A stretch of 64,000 nt of DNA. Origin: Sipunculus nudus. Its lineage: Eukaryota; Annelida; Sipuncula; Golfingiida; Sipunculidae. A program made the position numbers and the translations under genes. Below, piece after piece: positions 1 through 12,449 of the stretch. The notes under the pieces are model-generated. The model was not told where the DNA came from. It was given only the letters and a program-made list of their open reading frames with translations, and searched no databases. The stretch is from positions 38,422,862-38,486,861 of the forward strand of contig CM049307.1 of NCBI GenBank assembly GCA_026874595.1, given 5' to 3'. The number at the start of each line of letters is the position of its first letter. Position 1 is the stretch's first letter.

Positions 1-67
1 AGTTTCCTCTTCCCTTCACAGTCTATAGACACGCTTGGACACTTTTGGACACTTTCATGAATGCTAT

Positions 68-69
<2 letters not shown>

Positions 70-114
<45 letters not shown>
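70..114. repeat. (AT)n microsatellite
   Basis: Uninterrupted TA dinucleotides, followed at about 121-173 by an imperfect ATT trinucleotide run. No gene is visible in 1-710; the remainder is unremarkable AT-rich sequence. Confidence 0.95.
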
Positions 115-116
<2 letters not shown>

Positions 117-706
117 CAGTATTATTATTATTATTATTATCATTATTATTATTATTATTATTATGATTATTATTTATAGTGGTAGTAGGAGGAGTATAGG
201 AAAGGTGTTACTTATATAGAATGAATATAGTATATTATTAGCAGCAGTTTATATGTACAAAGGTATAAGCACGTTTTTTGGAACATATTTAAATGGTAAT
301 CGCGGCTTATCCCCCTAATTGAAGGTCTACGTTACCTTGTGCACCTCTCTAATGTTTGATCACATTATACGAAGAAGAAAGCCGCCGATATACGTTAATC
401 TACCTGTAATATACCTAGTACAGTGTCATCTATAGTTGCACTATAAATATTGAGAACCTGCATGTGGCTCCAATACATACCTCTCTAATTGATACCTTGA
501 CGGTTGGACACTCTCTTTAAATACAGTTTGCGTCTGTCTGTCTTTTATCCGTATGTATAAACCGGTATTTACTGTATCCAAAGGGTGAATCTATCCATCT
601 ACATATCAGTTATATAACGTCTGTTAAACATGCCACAGATTATGTCTTACAATAAGGACAGCACACCACTTGTCACATCGGCCTTAATACAGAAATACAA
701 AAAATC

Positions 707-858
<152 letters not shown>

Positions 859-1288
859 TAGGACTGCAACAATGCATCGAATAAACGATGCATTGAATCG
901 AAGCCAGTCCTTAACCGATAATCGAATCGGCCATGAAAGAATCGATTAATTTCAATTATAATTTATTCACCTAGGAACAGATACACAGCATCCATGATGA
1001 AGTAACACTGTCAATTAACAAGGAAAGACACTTTATACACTTCAAATAGATGTTAGCACAATAATGGATGAGAAGATTTAAATATTATTCGGTCTGCATA
1101 AATACTTAGGTATATAATAAATTAATGTTGTTAATCTTATAGCATCATATGGGATGAAACCTTTTAGTAGATATACGTCTCTGACAGAATACTGTGACTG
1201 TATGCAATAATCGAATCGAAAATCAAATCGAAAGGCAATAATCGATAATCGAATTGAATCGAAGACCCCTTAGCAATTCACAGGCCTA
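859..1288. mobile_element. hAT-like MITE with ATCGAAT-rich ends
   Basis: Seen: the left end reads TAGGACTGCAAC and the right end is the imperfect complement, finishing CAGGCCTA. Both subterminal regions are rich in AATCGA/ATCGAT words in opposite orientation. Eight bases ATATATAT sit on each side, but this duplication lies within AT repeat and could be chance. The element is 430 bp and has no transposase frame. Known: hAT elements have short inverted ends of the (C/T)AGGG type and 8-bp target duplications, and many animal non-autonomous members carry ATCGAT-rich ends. Inference: a non-autonomous hAT derivative. Confidence 0.7.
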
Positions 1289-1299
1289 ATATATATATA

Positions 1300-1472
1300 G
1301 TTGTACAGTGTCATGTTAAAAAAAAACTGATGGCAGAGTGCTCGATGGCTGGCCAGAGCATTTCTTTTTTATGCAGAATTGATTAAACTAATTGAATTAT
1401 TTTTATTACTTGTTAGTTTCGTACCACATACACAGAGTGCTTATTACTTATCACTTAATAGTTATAAAATGC

Positions 1473-1507
<35 letters not shown>

Positions 1508-3384
1508 TTATTTATAAAATATATACACACTAATGTGTAATCACATTTTCACCATACTTATTTCGCATAACTGCTGCAGTTGTGCAAAGTATGTATGATG
1601 ATGCACTTAAAAACCTTGCCAACCTTGATTATCCTGTATATGAAATGGTCTATCTGTGCAGAGTGCAAGGTCATGCGTGCAACATATACAAAGTTTTCAT
1701 GGACAACTATTATAACTCCGCAGTTTATATTTAGCATATAAAAACGGCTAAACCTCTTATAACGTAATCACCTGTACCGGATGACCGATAAGAATATATC
1801 ACGTGACATTCCAAGAGTTTTATTTTACTCTGTGAACTTATGGAATTGTGGAGCGAGCATATGTGATGGGTCAGGGTTTATCTCTAAAGCCTCTTCAGCT
1901 TACACCTCGAAATTTTGCAGACTTATTGACCATCCGATTAAAATGCAAAAAATACACTTTTGATGGTTCCACCATTGTCGACCTACTTCAAGTGAAATGA
2001 TTTTTCTATGTATCCTTATAGAGGTAAAAAAAACCCCAACAAGTTGATACTTTAGTTTTCATATCCCACAAAACAGTTCTCTGTAATGAGTTTGAACGGA
2101 GTCTTTTTCTTTTACTGATCTTGTAATTCGGTCGATCACAAACGTTATCAATGTGATGTAGTTGCATATACATAATGATGGGCCTGTTACAAAATATCTC
2201 CTAAGCTACATAAGCCATTACGTGGTGAAATCGATTATGTAACTTCTATGTGAACTTGAGCCGAAGGTGGCGCCACACGTTGAACTACTTTCTGCGAGCC
2301 TTAATATTTTTTTCTTTTTTTTTACACTTGTGTCAATTACGTAAGAGAACGTCTACACTTTCATATCGTTAAAGACAATGCCTTCTAGGAAGAGGAATTA
2401 TAGAGGAAATAAAAGAATTATTTTTAAAATGCGTCTTTTTGAAGCTTCTTATTTAGTTAATCACACAATTTAAATATTTAAAATTTAATTGTTTGCATAC
2501 ATTAGGGGCGGATTCAGGACTTTGGAGAAGCGGAACGTCCAACATAGGGTGACTAAGGTGACACCCTGAAAAGGGTCCTCAGATCCGAAACAGGTGATCC
2601 ATTGGTTGCAAACATAATATACATATTCTAAGCGTTTAAAGAGTAGAATAGGGAAAAACTGCAGGCAAAATTTTGGTGCGACTGGATGGACTGTGCACCT
2701 GAGGTATATTACAAGTCACGAGGACGCACAATGATTTTGGTGTACCGTACACCCTATATAGAGTTCGGTATCTTAGTTCCCTGGTACGACTAATGAACAT
2801 CAGCCATTGGACTATGTACGTCTCACTTAATATGTTAGTATGTTAGTGTTATGTATGTCATGTATGTGTACCATCGTATATTCTATGCTCACGTTTAAAT
2901 TTACGTCATAATCTTTCTTTTTTTGTGTGTGGGTGTATCTATGTTTAACTACTGTATACGCTTATCTCAGGTCACTTAGATAACCTATGCAGCTATTTTT
3001 GGACGGTTCTTTGATGTTTGAATATTCAAAGGGTCTTTAGGGGAAAAATAAATAAATATGTTTATACAAGTGTTACTTGTTATAGTCACATGTATTCGCG
3101 CACACATATGAATCTTATTTGTTGTGTATGTACATGTTCATATATTAAAATCTTATAAAGTTGCGATACGTAAAGTGAACTTGTTAAAAACAGAATTAAT
3201 GCAGATCTGTAGTTTTATCTTTGTATGAAATCCATTCTCTCATCTTAACAGTCCTTAACCAAATATAATTACAACAACTACACAGGCTGTTAAACAAACT
3301 AGGGACCCATTGGCCTCGACGCTCAGCTATACTTGTATTAAAGGATGTTTTTATGAGCTTTTAAAAAATAGGGGTCCTGGGTCC
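1300..3384. other. Unannotated AT-rich intergenic stretch
   Basis: No gene or RNA is recognised. A short AT run lies at about 1478-1502. A segment near 2503 (GGGGCGGATTCAGGA) resembles one end of the hAT-like MITE family seen at 16960 and 26601, but no second end was found. Confidence 0.5.
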
Positions 3385-3575
3385 CCATGGGTATAGGTCG
3401 CAGTGACCTAATTCCAGGTTTCCGTAGAGAGTTTTTATTGACCCCCCCCCCCCCCTCCCTGGATGTTACGTTACAGGATTCTAGGGTCAGCGGTTACGAC
3501 TTGTGCCCTGCTAACGGACGGCCAGACGGACGACGGACAAAGCGCAATACCTTTACCTCATCAGCTGAGCTTATC
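3385..3575. repeat. Dispersed repeat, copy 1 (related to 11096-11256)
   Basis: The order of words GGTATAGGTC..AGTGACCT, CAGGTTTCC, a C-run, CCTCCCTGGATGTT, GTTACGACTTGTGC.TGCTAACGGA and CAGCTGAGCT is shared with 11096-11256 in the same orientation. Copy 1 has a longer poly-C tract and an added GGACGG stretch. It looks like an old interspersed element; I cannot assign a class. The 76-residue open frame across it is not a gene. Confidence 0.65.
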
Positions 3576-3714
3576 CACAGAGTGGGACACTGGTACATAA
3601 TGCCTTCCAACTCCTGATATGGTGTCTTCTTGAACCGAAGAATTTCCCATTTTTTTTTTTTAAACATATTTCCTTGAGTTTATCTATGTAAGATTTACTA
3701 GACGGATGCATTGA

Positions 3715-4740
3715 TCGAATGAAACGTCACACGGGTCTGACGTGTGAATCTGACGGGTGAAACATTGAACGGAACGAACGTGTGTGTCGGGCGAACATTG
3801 AAAGGGACGGACGTATGCATGTGTTGGGTGAAACATTGAAAGGGACGGACGTGTGTCGGGAAAAACACTGAACGGGAAGGACGTGTCTGTGGGGTAAAAC
3901 ACTGAATGGGACGGACATGTATGTCGATTGAAACATTGAACTGGCCGGATGTGTGTGTCTGGTGAAACAATGAACGGGATAGACGTGTGTTGGGTGAAAC
4001 ATTGAACAAGACGGACGAGTGTGTCGGGTGAAATATTGAACGGGACGGACGAGTGTGTCGGGTGAAACATTGAACGGGACGGACGAGTGTGTCGGATGAA
4101 ATATTGAACGGGACGGACGAGTGTGTCGGGTGAAACATTGAACGGGACGGACGAGTGTGGTTGCGGAAATATTGAAAGGGACGGACGTGTGTTGTGTGAA
4201 ACATTGAAAGGGACGGACGAGTGTGTCGGGTGAAATATTGAACTGGACGGACGAGTGTGTCGGGTGAAATATTGAACGGGACGGACGTGTGTTGTGTGAA
4301 ACATTGAAAGGGACGGACGAGTGTGTCGGGTGAAATATTGAACTAGACGGACGAGAGTGTCGGGTGAAATATGAACGGGACGGACGTGTGTTGTGTGAAA
4401 CATTGAACGGGACGGACGAGTGTGTCTGGTCAAACATTGAAGGGGACGGACGTGCTTGTCGGATGAACCATTGAAAAGGAGGGAAATGTGTTTCGGGTGA
4501 AACATTGATGGGACGGACGTGTGTGTCGGGTGAAAAATTGAAAGGGGCGGACATGTGCTTCGGGTGAAACATTGATGGGACGGACGTGTGTGTCGGATGA
4601 AATACTGGACGGGACAGACGTGTGTGTCGGGTAAAACATTGAACGGGACGGACGTGTGTGTCGGGTGAAACACTGAACAAGACAGGCGTGTGTGTTGGGT
4701 GATACATTGAAAGCGAAGGACATGTGTGCGACGGACATGT
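3715..4740. repeat. 34-bp minisatellite, about 30 copies
   Basis: The unit is approximately GTGTGTCGGGTGAAA followed by YATTGAACGGGACGGACGA. Successive units at 4019 and 4053 are exactly 34 bp apart in the cleaner centre. Because 34 is not divisible by 3 and the unit lacks stops on the minus strand, all three minus frames stay open for 130-363 codons, each giving the same His-Thr-Arg-Pro-Ser pattern. This is a repeat artefact, not a protein gene. Units near both ends are more diverged. Confidence 0.92.
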
Positions 4741-5449
4741 ATATAACAGAATATTGAAAAAATAAGACCGTATCAGAAAGCTTAAGCTGTGAATCGGGAG
4801 TTCTATGTAATGAAACATTCAAGTAAAAATCATATGTACACTCACATTACAAAACACAAATGATAATTTAACTTTAAATTTTCATACTAAACATATGGGT
4901 TTTGTATTTTGCTCGGAATCTCTCCATTAACGGCATTGATTTAGACCAGACATTATGCATAACGATGTTTGCTGCTATGGCCCACCAAAGTTTGCAATAA
5001 TCAACAAAATCATACAACTTGGTGGGCCAAGGCAGCATGCTATATATATGGTCAGGAGATAAAAATATCTTTGGATCACTTGCAATTGGGTTTGTTTTGC
5101 AGGATACTATACCATTTCTCAGAGAAAATGAGCCCGGGCTATTCTAACATATCAGAATCCACAGCCGACTCCGCTCGGGTCGATTGTCAAGTAAATTGTA
5201 AGGGCGATCATTTCTCGACTGCCTCTCTCGCCTCTCGGCTGGCTATTTAATCACACTTTGCAAATAATTCTGAGCATTATTATGTTGTGGAAATTAAGGG
5301 GCTAATTACAGTATTACCATGATGACGGAAAAAAGTCACCTTACATCGAATCACCTGAATACCATCTGTAAAATGTGAAGCAGGGTATAAGGTAAATGCT
5401 GTTTAAGTGCTGTTGGAATGCGCATTTGAATTCAACAATTTTAAATATG
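4741..5449. other. Intergenic, no gene recognised
   Basis: Mixed-composition sequence with one 93-codon plus-strand frame (4969-5250) that shows no domain, no splice context and no family resemblance. I see nothing else here. Confidence 0.4.
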
Positions 5450-6945
5450 GCCAGTTATAGGTTAAGAAACAAACAAACAAACTAGACGACCATAGGTCGA
5501 ACGCTTGCCGGAAATCGGAAGTGAAACACAGACGGACAGACAGAACATATTGTCGGTTTTCTATTAATGGAATGACTCTCAGGGCCATTGCTGAGAATAT
5601 GTGGCCCGTAGAATGACATATGAGACAAAAGAACAGGCAAGCAGACAAAGTTGACAACAAAAGACGAACAGACAGACATACTGACTTTGTGAAACAAGAT
5701 TGACACCAGATGACTTATCCTAGTTATGGAGAAGGTTCAAAGGAAGAAAATTAGTTATAATTTATGTAATTTAGATTTATAATTTTGGAGATATGGGGAA
5801 TTAATGGTATACTTGGGAGGTTCGACTGTAGTGCCCTCTAGCGGACATATTCCGAATACGACAAATGCGTTTCGTATTATTAGTGTATAACATGAGATGT
5901 CCCAGTTTCAAAAGGATTCCTTGAAAGCTGTGGCCTGTAGAATGCTATATGTAAGGCGTAAGAACCAGCAAGCAGGCGACTTTGAGGATAACGGACAAAC
6001 AGATGGGCACACTGACAAAGTGACAGAAGATTGAAACCAGATGCCTTAATCAGGTTATGGAGAAGACTCAAAGGAAGAAAATAAGCTATAGTTTATGTAA
6101 CTGAGGCTTTGGGTGTAGAGATATTGTCAATACAATGGTATGTGTGTGAGGGTCGTGTGCAGCGCCCACTAGTGGCCATATCCGGAAAGTGAAAAATTTA
6201 TTTCGAGATATTAGTGTAAGACATAAGATGTAATAGTTTCAAAAGGATTCCGTCAAAACTGTGGCCTATAGAATACTAAATGTGAGACGCAAGAACCAGC
6301 AAGCAGCCGAATTTGAGGACAACTAACAAACAGACGGACACACTGACAAAGTGACTCAAGATTGAGTCCAGATGACTACTCCAGGTTATGGAGAAGACTC
6401 AAAGGAAGATGAAAGCTACAGTTTATATAACTGAGGTTTATAGTTTTGGAGATATTGCCAAAGCATGATATGTTGGGAGAGGTTTAAGTTCAGCGCCCCC
6501 TAGCGGCCATATCCGGAAAATGAAAAACTGGTTTCGAGATATTAGTGTAAGACTTAAAATGTAATAGTTTCAAAAGGATTCTTTCAAAACTGTGGCCTGT
6601 AGAATGCTATATGTGAGACGCAAGAGCAAGCAGGCGAATTTGAGGACAACTGACAAACAGACAGACACACTGACAAAGTGATACAAAATTGTGTCCAGAT
6701 GACTACTTCAGGTAATGGAGAAGACTCAGAGAAAGAAAATAAGCTATAGTTTATGTAATTGAGGCTTATAATTTTGGAGATATGGCCAAAATATGATATG
6801 TTGGAGAGGTTCGCATCCAGCGCCCCCTAGCGGCCCTATCCAAAAAATGAAAAAAACAAATTCGAGATACTAGGGTAAGACTTGAAATATATCAGTTTTA
6901 AAAAGATTCCTGCAAAACTGTGGCCTCCAGGGCAAGATTAATGAA
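5450..6945. repeat. About 330-bp tandem satellite, 4-5 diverged copies
   Basis: Each unit contains, in order: AGCGCCCCCTAGCGGCCAT, a TTTCGAGATATTAGTGTAAG stretch, GTTTCAAAAGGATTC, TGTGGCCTGTAGAATGCTAT, a GACAAACAGAC-rich stretch, CACTGACAAAGTGA, and GGTTATGGAGAAGACTCAAA. The AGCGCC anchor recurs at 5831, 6161, 6492 and 6819, spacings of about 330. Copies are diverged and the first and last are partial. Minus-strand frames of 63-85 codons are incidental. Confidence 0.9.
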
Positions 6946-7455
6946 ATCTCGAAATATCTCGTTTGATGAGATATCTTACGAGATATTACCAGACTTTTAA
7001 TAAAATCATGTAGTACTTAACAAATGCTACCTAATGCAAAAAACTAGACCTCTCTAGCATTAAACTGACAAATTAGTCCATTGATGTTCAAATATGATAA
7101 ATTTTCCCCGATAATGTGTTACCATGGAAACGGCAAATTTGAGTCAGGTACCCGCCAGAAGAAAGGCCATTGGATGACGATTAATATGAGCTAAAGTTCA
7201 AGTAGATACGACTAATAGTTACAAAGATATGAAGAAAAACCCGTTTTGTATACATTTGATGACCTTGACCTATATTGACCTATATTGACCAAAAACAATA
7301 GGGCACCTAGAAATTTTGTTTTTCATCATCCCTGTAAGTTTCAAGGTTATTGTGGCAAAATTGTGGCCAGGAGAGTGATGACAAACAGACAAACAGACAT
7401 ACGCAACTGACCAATATGCTTGCCGAAATCTTTGATTCCGGCAAGCAACAAAAAG
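6946..7455. repeat. Dispersed repeat tail related to the 330-bp unit
   Basis: Continues from the last satellite unit and holds GACCTATATTGACC direct repeats, then GTGGCCAGGAGAGTGATGAC, GACAAACAGACAAACAGAC and a CTTGCCGAAATC..TTCCGGCAAGC inverted pair. The CTTGCCGGAAATCGG word also occurs at about 5505, at the left edge of the array. The 330-bp array may therefore have grown by amplifying an internal part of a longer interspersed element (inference). Confidence 0.55.
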
Positions 7456-9294
7456 GAAAATTGTCGGACTGGAGGTGGATATGGCCCTACCTAGGGTAAA
7501 ACTAAGAACCCATGTTAGTTTTCATCTGGCAGAATATATAAACAAAGACACATGGCTTGCCGGATTTTCGCCACATGTATATCGAAAGTTTTAAAGCTAG
7601 GGGATCATGCATGCTTCTCGACACAGCCTAGTTCTTGCCACTATTGATAATATGAGTGTTCATCAGTGGGCTGCAGATGACAGACTGTGTGTGAAGCGTG
7701 GTCGGTTCTCCGGGATGAAGCAGGGTGATATTTTGAAAAGATGTACCACGAAAGTGGTACATGGGTGCAGGGACGGACATAAATGAGCAAGATAAGTGAT
7801 GGTCATGCACTCAATATCAAAGGTTAAGGAACCAACAATGGAGAAAATGGTACAAAAAAGAGCAAAAACTCAGGAATACATCATGGGTAGGCTGAGAGGC
7901 ATTTGGTTCTAACTAGAGTCTTTGGTGGTCGGTGCATGCAGAGCTCAGCTTTCACAACTCATTTTTTTTTGTGAAATTGAAGAGACAAGTCGCTGCTTCT
8001 TGAGTTGCAGTTTGAATAATTCCAATAGTGTTTCACTCGCGATCACGTGGTTTAGAAGTGAATCAGTGACAAAACAGATCGATTCTTGTCCCGGTTGACG
8101 GAGAGCGGAAACGTCAGCTTAACCCTCTGTGTGCTAACGTGATCTTTTTGAAAATGACATATACCCTATTGCTTGGTCGTAGGTGATAATGAACTTACGT
8201 AGCGTCATCTCATTATTCTTTTCGCATTCCATTGCATTAGATTAGCGCTATCTGTTCTTGAATCCAATACCCGCAACCTCACTCATCAGGTGCCAGCAGA
8301 GAAACAGAGGTGAAGAGGACAGCCGAACTTGTTAAAAGATAATCCGTGTGAAGGGGCACCTGGCTGTTCAGACTTTTATAAAACCACGTCAAACGCATAT
8401 TACAGGTACACTTCTACCTTATGGTTCCTTAGGTGTAATATACGTCAACCTGTTCATCTATATACCCAATCACCACATAATTTCTATTTTTGACCGAAAA
8501 CTTTGACATATATTTTTGAACCTCTAAACTATCTTATTAGTTTTATCGGCCATCAAGAGAAGTTCTTTAAGTCCTTGACGATGCTAACCACAGGGGTTTT
8601 ATTAACGAGTTGCTAATTAGCTACACTAATTATTGGGTGTGAAAGTGTACAAGCCAACAGGTACCAAGGCAAGTGTTGATTGCTGGATGTGTGTTAGACA
8701 TATAGGCATATACATCCATAGCCCGACACCCTTCTAACTTCCTCACTTGATCATTATAATGATCATTATGATCACGGGACTACAAAAGCTTCCACCGAAA
8801 GCCTGACAATTCGCTTTCATACACGGCCAAAAAAATCCGAACAAACGCCCGGCCATTACTTCATTCCATACACGACAAAAACCCATAGGTGTGTTCTATA
8901 AATGGCCATCAACATTATACATTTTTCATGACTTAAGAGATACCGTGCTTGTCCGCTGGAAGTCGCAGGGTTTGCTTTTGTCTTTCCTCAGCAAAGAAAC
9001 TTGAATAATTCATCGGAACATTTGACCTGCCACAAGATCGTATATAAATGTATGTGCCACGGGTCAAATCTTAATTTATAACGTGAGGAATATCATTGTC
9101 TCCCGCTCAATTACCCAATTGAAATATATGTGATCACAGAGTAATGATAATGTATAATTTTATATACTGTGTAAAGTTATGCTTATAATTGAAAGGAAAT
9201 ACAGAAGATCTTGAGTAATTTGAATATACTGATTATCTCAGTATAAGCAGTCTTCTCTCAGTCCGCTGCATGGGTATACATATATCATCAATTT
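7456..9294. other. Intergenic, no gene recognised
   Basis: No supported coding region. It contains a perfect 18-base palindrome TGATCATTATAATGATCA at 8748-8765. Nothing else stands out. Confidence 0.4.
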
Positions 9295-10625
9295 CCTGTG
9301 GTCAAAACACAGCCTAACATCAACATTCTGTGGTCAAAACACAGCCTAACATCAACATTCTGTGGTCAAAACACAGCCTAACATCAACATTCTGTGGTCA
9401 AAACACAGCCTAACATCAACATTCTGTAGTGAAAACACATCCTCACATCAACATTCTGTGGTCAAAACTCAGCCTCACATTAGCATTCTGTAGTGAAAAC
9501 ACATCCTCACATCAACATTCTGTGGTCAAAACTCAGCCTCACATCAGCATTCTGTGATCCAAACACAGCCTAACATCAACATTCTGTGATCAAAACTCAG
9601 CCTCACATCAACATTCTGTAGTGAAAACACATCCTCACATCAACATTCTGTGGTCAAAACACAGCCTAACATCAACATTCTGTGGTCAAAACACATCCTC
9701 ACATCAACATTCTGTGGTCAAAACACATCCTCACATCAATATTCTGTGGTCAAAACACATCCTCACATCAACATTCTGTGGTCAAAACTCAGCCTCACAT
9801 CAGCATTCTGTAGTGAAAACACATCCTCACATCAACATTCTGTGGTCAAAACACATCCTCACATCAACATTCTGTGGTCAAATCACAGCCTAACATCAAC
9901 ATTCTGTGGTCAAAACACATCCTCACATCAACATTCTGTGGTCAAAACACAGCCTAACATCAACATTCTGTAGTGAAAACACATCCTCACATCAACATTC
10001 TGTGGTCAAAACTCAGCCTCACATCAGCATTCTGTAGTGAAAACACATCCTCACATCAACATTCTGTGGTCAAAACTCAGCCTCACATCAGCATTCTGTG
10101 ATCAAAACACAGCCTAACATCAACATTCTGTGATCAAAACTCAGCCTCACATCAACATTCTGTAGTGAAAACACATCCTCACATCAACATTCTGTGGTCA
10201 AAACACAGCCTAACATCAACATTCTGTGATCAAAACTCAGCCTCACATCAACATTCTGTAGTGAAAACATATCCTCACATCAACATTCTGTGGTCAAAAC
10301 ACAGCCTAACATTAACATTCTGTGGTCAAAACACATCCTCACATCAACATTCTGTGGTCAAAACACATCCTCACATCAATATTCTGTGGTCAAAACACAT
10401 CCTCACATCAACATTCTGTGGTCAAAACTCAGCCTCACATCAGCATTCTGTAGTGAAAACACATCCTCACATCAACATTCTGTGGTCAAAACTCAGCCTC
10501 ACATCAGCATTCTGTAGTGAAAACACAGTCTCATATCAGCATTCTGAGGTTAAAAAAATCAGCCTCACATCAGCATCCTGAAGAAACAAACAGCCTCACA
10601 TTAGCGTTCTGTGGTCAAAACGCAG
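9295..10625. repeat. 32-bp minisatellite, about 41 copies, with higher-order structure
   Basis: The unit is approximately CATCAACATTCTGTGGTC then AAAACACAGCCTAA, at a period of 32 in the first copies (GTCAAAACAC at 9301, 9333, 9365). Variant units (GGTC/AGTG/GATC; ACAGCCTAAC/ACATCCTCAC/CTCAGCCTCAC) occur in a fixed order that repeats. The rare TCACATCAAT variant is at 9731 and again 640 bp later at 10371, and another block repeats at 544 bp (9427 and 9971). Both offsets are whole numbers of units (20 and 17). The open frames of 75-138 codons are by-products of the stop-free repeat. Confidence 0.93.
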
Positions 10626-10689
10626 CAGAATCCTGACAGAGAATCGCATCAGCGACAAAGAACATAATAAACACACCGGGCTCCAAGAA

Positions 10690-11015
10690 ACTGGATGAAA
10701 CCCCACTTGATAAACTGATAATATCGATGTAATTTGGCAGTCTCAAAAATAAATGATAAATGCATCAAAATTATTAATGATGCAGATGGAGCCACCAGTC
10801 TTCAGGAACTGAAAAAAACTAGGCATGAACAATAAATATACAAGGTTTCAGACTATAGAAGAAACCACAGCTGAAAAACTGACACGATTGCTGTCATTTA
10901 ACGATCTCAAAAATAGGGAAAAATTTAGGAAAAAAATTCAGGTGGCGCCACCGGTCTTTAGCAGTTTATGAAAATATCAATGAGCAATAAACTAAGCAAA
11001 AATCATAGCATTTCA
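10690..11015. repeat. Diverged tandem duplication, about 165 bp x 2
   Basis: Two successive copies share GAAACCacTTGAtAAACTGA-like, ATCTCAAAAATA, GGAGCCACCAGTCTT/GGCGCCACCGGTCTT and CAATGAGCAATAAA-like words in the same order, one at about 10690-10850 and the other at about 10858-11010. Many substitutions show the duplication is old. Confidence 0.6.
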
Positions 11016-11095
11016 TGCATTAATATCGATATACTAGAGATATTGTATCATTATTTAATTACTTTGGGGGGGGGGGACACAAAACATTCCAATAG

Positions 11096-11256
11096 CTTGA
11101 AGGATATAGGTCAGAGTGACCTTATTTCAGGTTTCTAAGGAGATTTTCTCATTGCCCTCCCTGGATGTTTAGTTAGACCTTACTTGGCCCAGCGTTCACG
11201 GGTTGTGCGGTGCTAACGGAGGGAAAGTTAACTTCCAGTCAGCTGAGCTAAAAATG
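11096..11256. repeat. Dispersed repeat, copy 2 (related to 3385-3575)
   Basis: Shares the ordered words GATATAGGTCAGAGTGACCT, CAGGTTTC, CCTCCCTGGATGTT, TTGTGCGGTGCTAACGGA and CAGTCAGCTGAGCT with the element at 3385. A poly-G run lies just upstream at 11066-11075. Class unknown. Confidence 0.65.
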
Positions 11257-11430
11257 CAGTCTTCTCTCAGTATTTAACTCAAAACGAAGTCTTGCTTTCG
11301 GTATTCAGGTACCGTGAAGCTCTTGCTCTTTAATCAAACGCATTTATAGATTAAGTATTTTGTCCAGTCAAAACGCAACCTTTGTAGTCCGCAGTCTTAT
11401 AAAGTTTGCTGACAAGTGATATGTGGTGTC

Positions 11431-11433
<3 letters not shown>

Positions 11434-11478
<45 letters not shown>
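11434..11478. repeat. (AT)n microsatellite
   Basis: TA dinucleotide run. A shorter interrupted AT run follows at about 11610-11633. Confidence 0.95.
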
Positions 11479-11479
<1 letters not shown>

Positions 11480-11481
<2 letters not shown>

Positions 11482-12399
11482 CATATTTTCATTTATGTCC
11501 AAAAAATGCTCTTTCTAAAAAGTCACTCCAGTGCATGAGGAATTGTGGAATCGTATAAAGCTCAGTGCTGAATGTAAATGCTCTCAGTGTCAAGTTAATG
11601 TAGTTAATGATATATATAAATATATATATATAAATTAGACTGTACATCAACTGACATTGCAAATGGATTGTATGAACATAATTTACTGTCTACATTATAA
11701 ATAGTTTTGCACCTGAAAACATATTTCGTATGCAGCATATATTTTTATATCTCTGTATTCATGTCTTCGTTTCCAAAGGAAAATTAAAATTATTCCCCTG
11801 TCCACCAAAGTTTCTTCATGCAGTGTGTAAATCCTCCATACAAGCGTTTAGAGCACTTCCATTTCACATGCATTCAGTAATTCTCTGATTAGTACTTAGC
11901 CTCGTATTTGAATGAATTCATGCGCATTTACGCATTTATTCAGGCACTTGAGCTATTCTTTTAGCTGCACATTAAGGTTTATCGAATAATGTACGCCCGA
12001 TTGGCGTGCATTGAGAGCTAAATGTTTTACATTTTTGTTTCTAGCAATTCTTTTTTTATATAACAGGCATGACTTACATTTCAAGGGTGCCCAGTACTGC
12101 TCACTTTGATAAAAAATCGAACTCAAGGATTGAAAGCACAATAGTAACGTAACCAATATGTCTAATATACTTAACTGTTCTCAATCCATTTTGTCGATAA
12201 GGGTAGCCTAAAGGGAATTCTTTCTCTTGACGGTGCATTAAAACTGGACCATTTTCATATAGTTAATATGTAATCAACAAATCATAACTTTCTGACCTTT
12301 ATAGAGTCGTTTCTATTGTACTTTCCCATATCCATTTCACGTTTATGACCGCCATTTAAGATAGTTTAGCTACAGGGGACACGCACTTGTAGACGGTTC

Positions 12400-12449
<50 letters not shown>

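Noticed and set aside
2503-2560. End of a GGATCC-type MITE
   Set aside because: Only one end is visible; no matching inverted end or target duplication was found.
3684-4822. Minus-strand proteins of 130-363 aa rich in His, Thr, Arg, Pro
   Set aside because: All three frames of the same strand are open because of the stop-free 34-bp repeat; there is no start, splice or domain support.
9295-10625. CRISPR-like array appearance of the 32-bp repeats
   Set aside because: Units are contiguous with no unique spacers, the genome is eukaryotic and no cas genes are present; it is a minisatellite.
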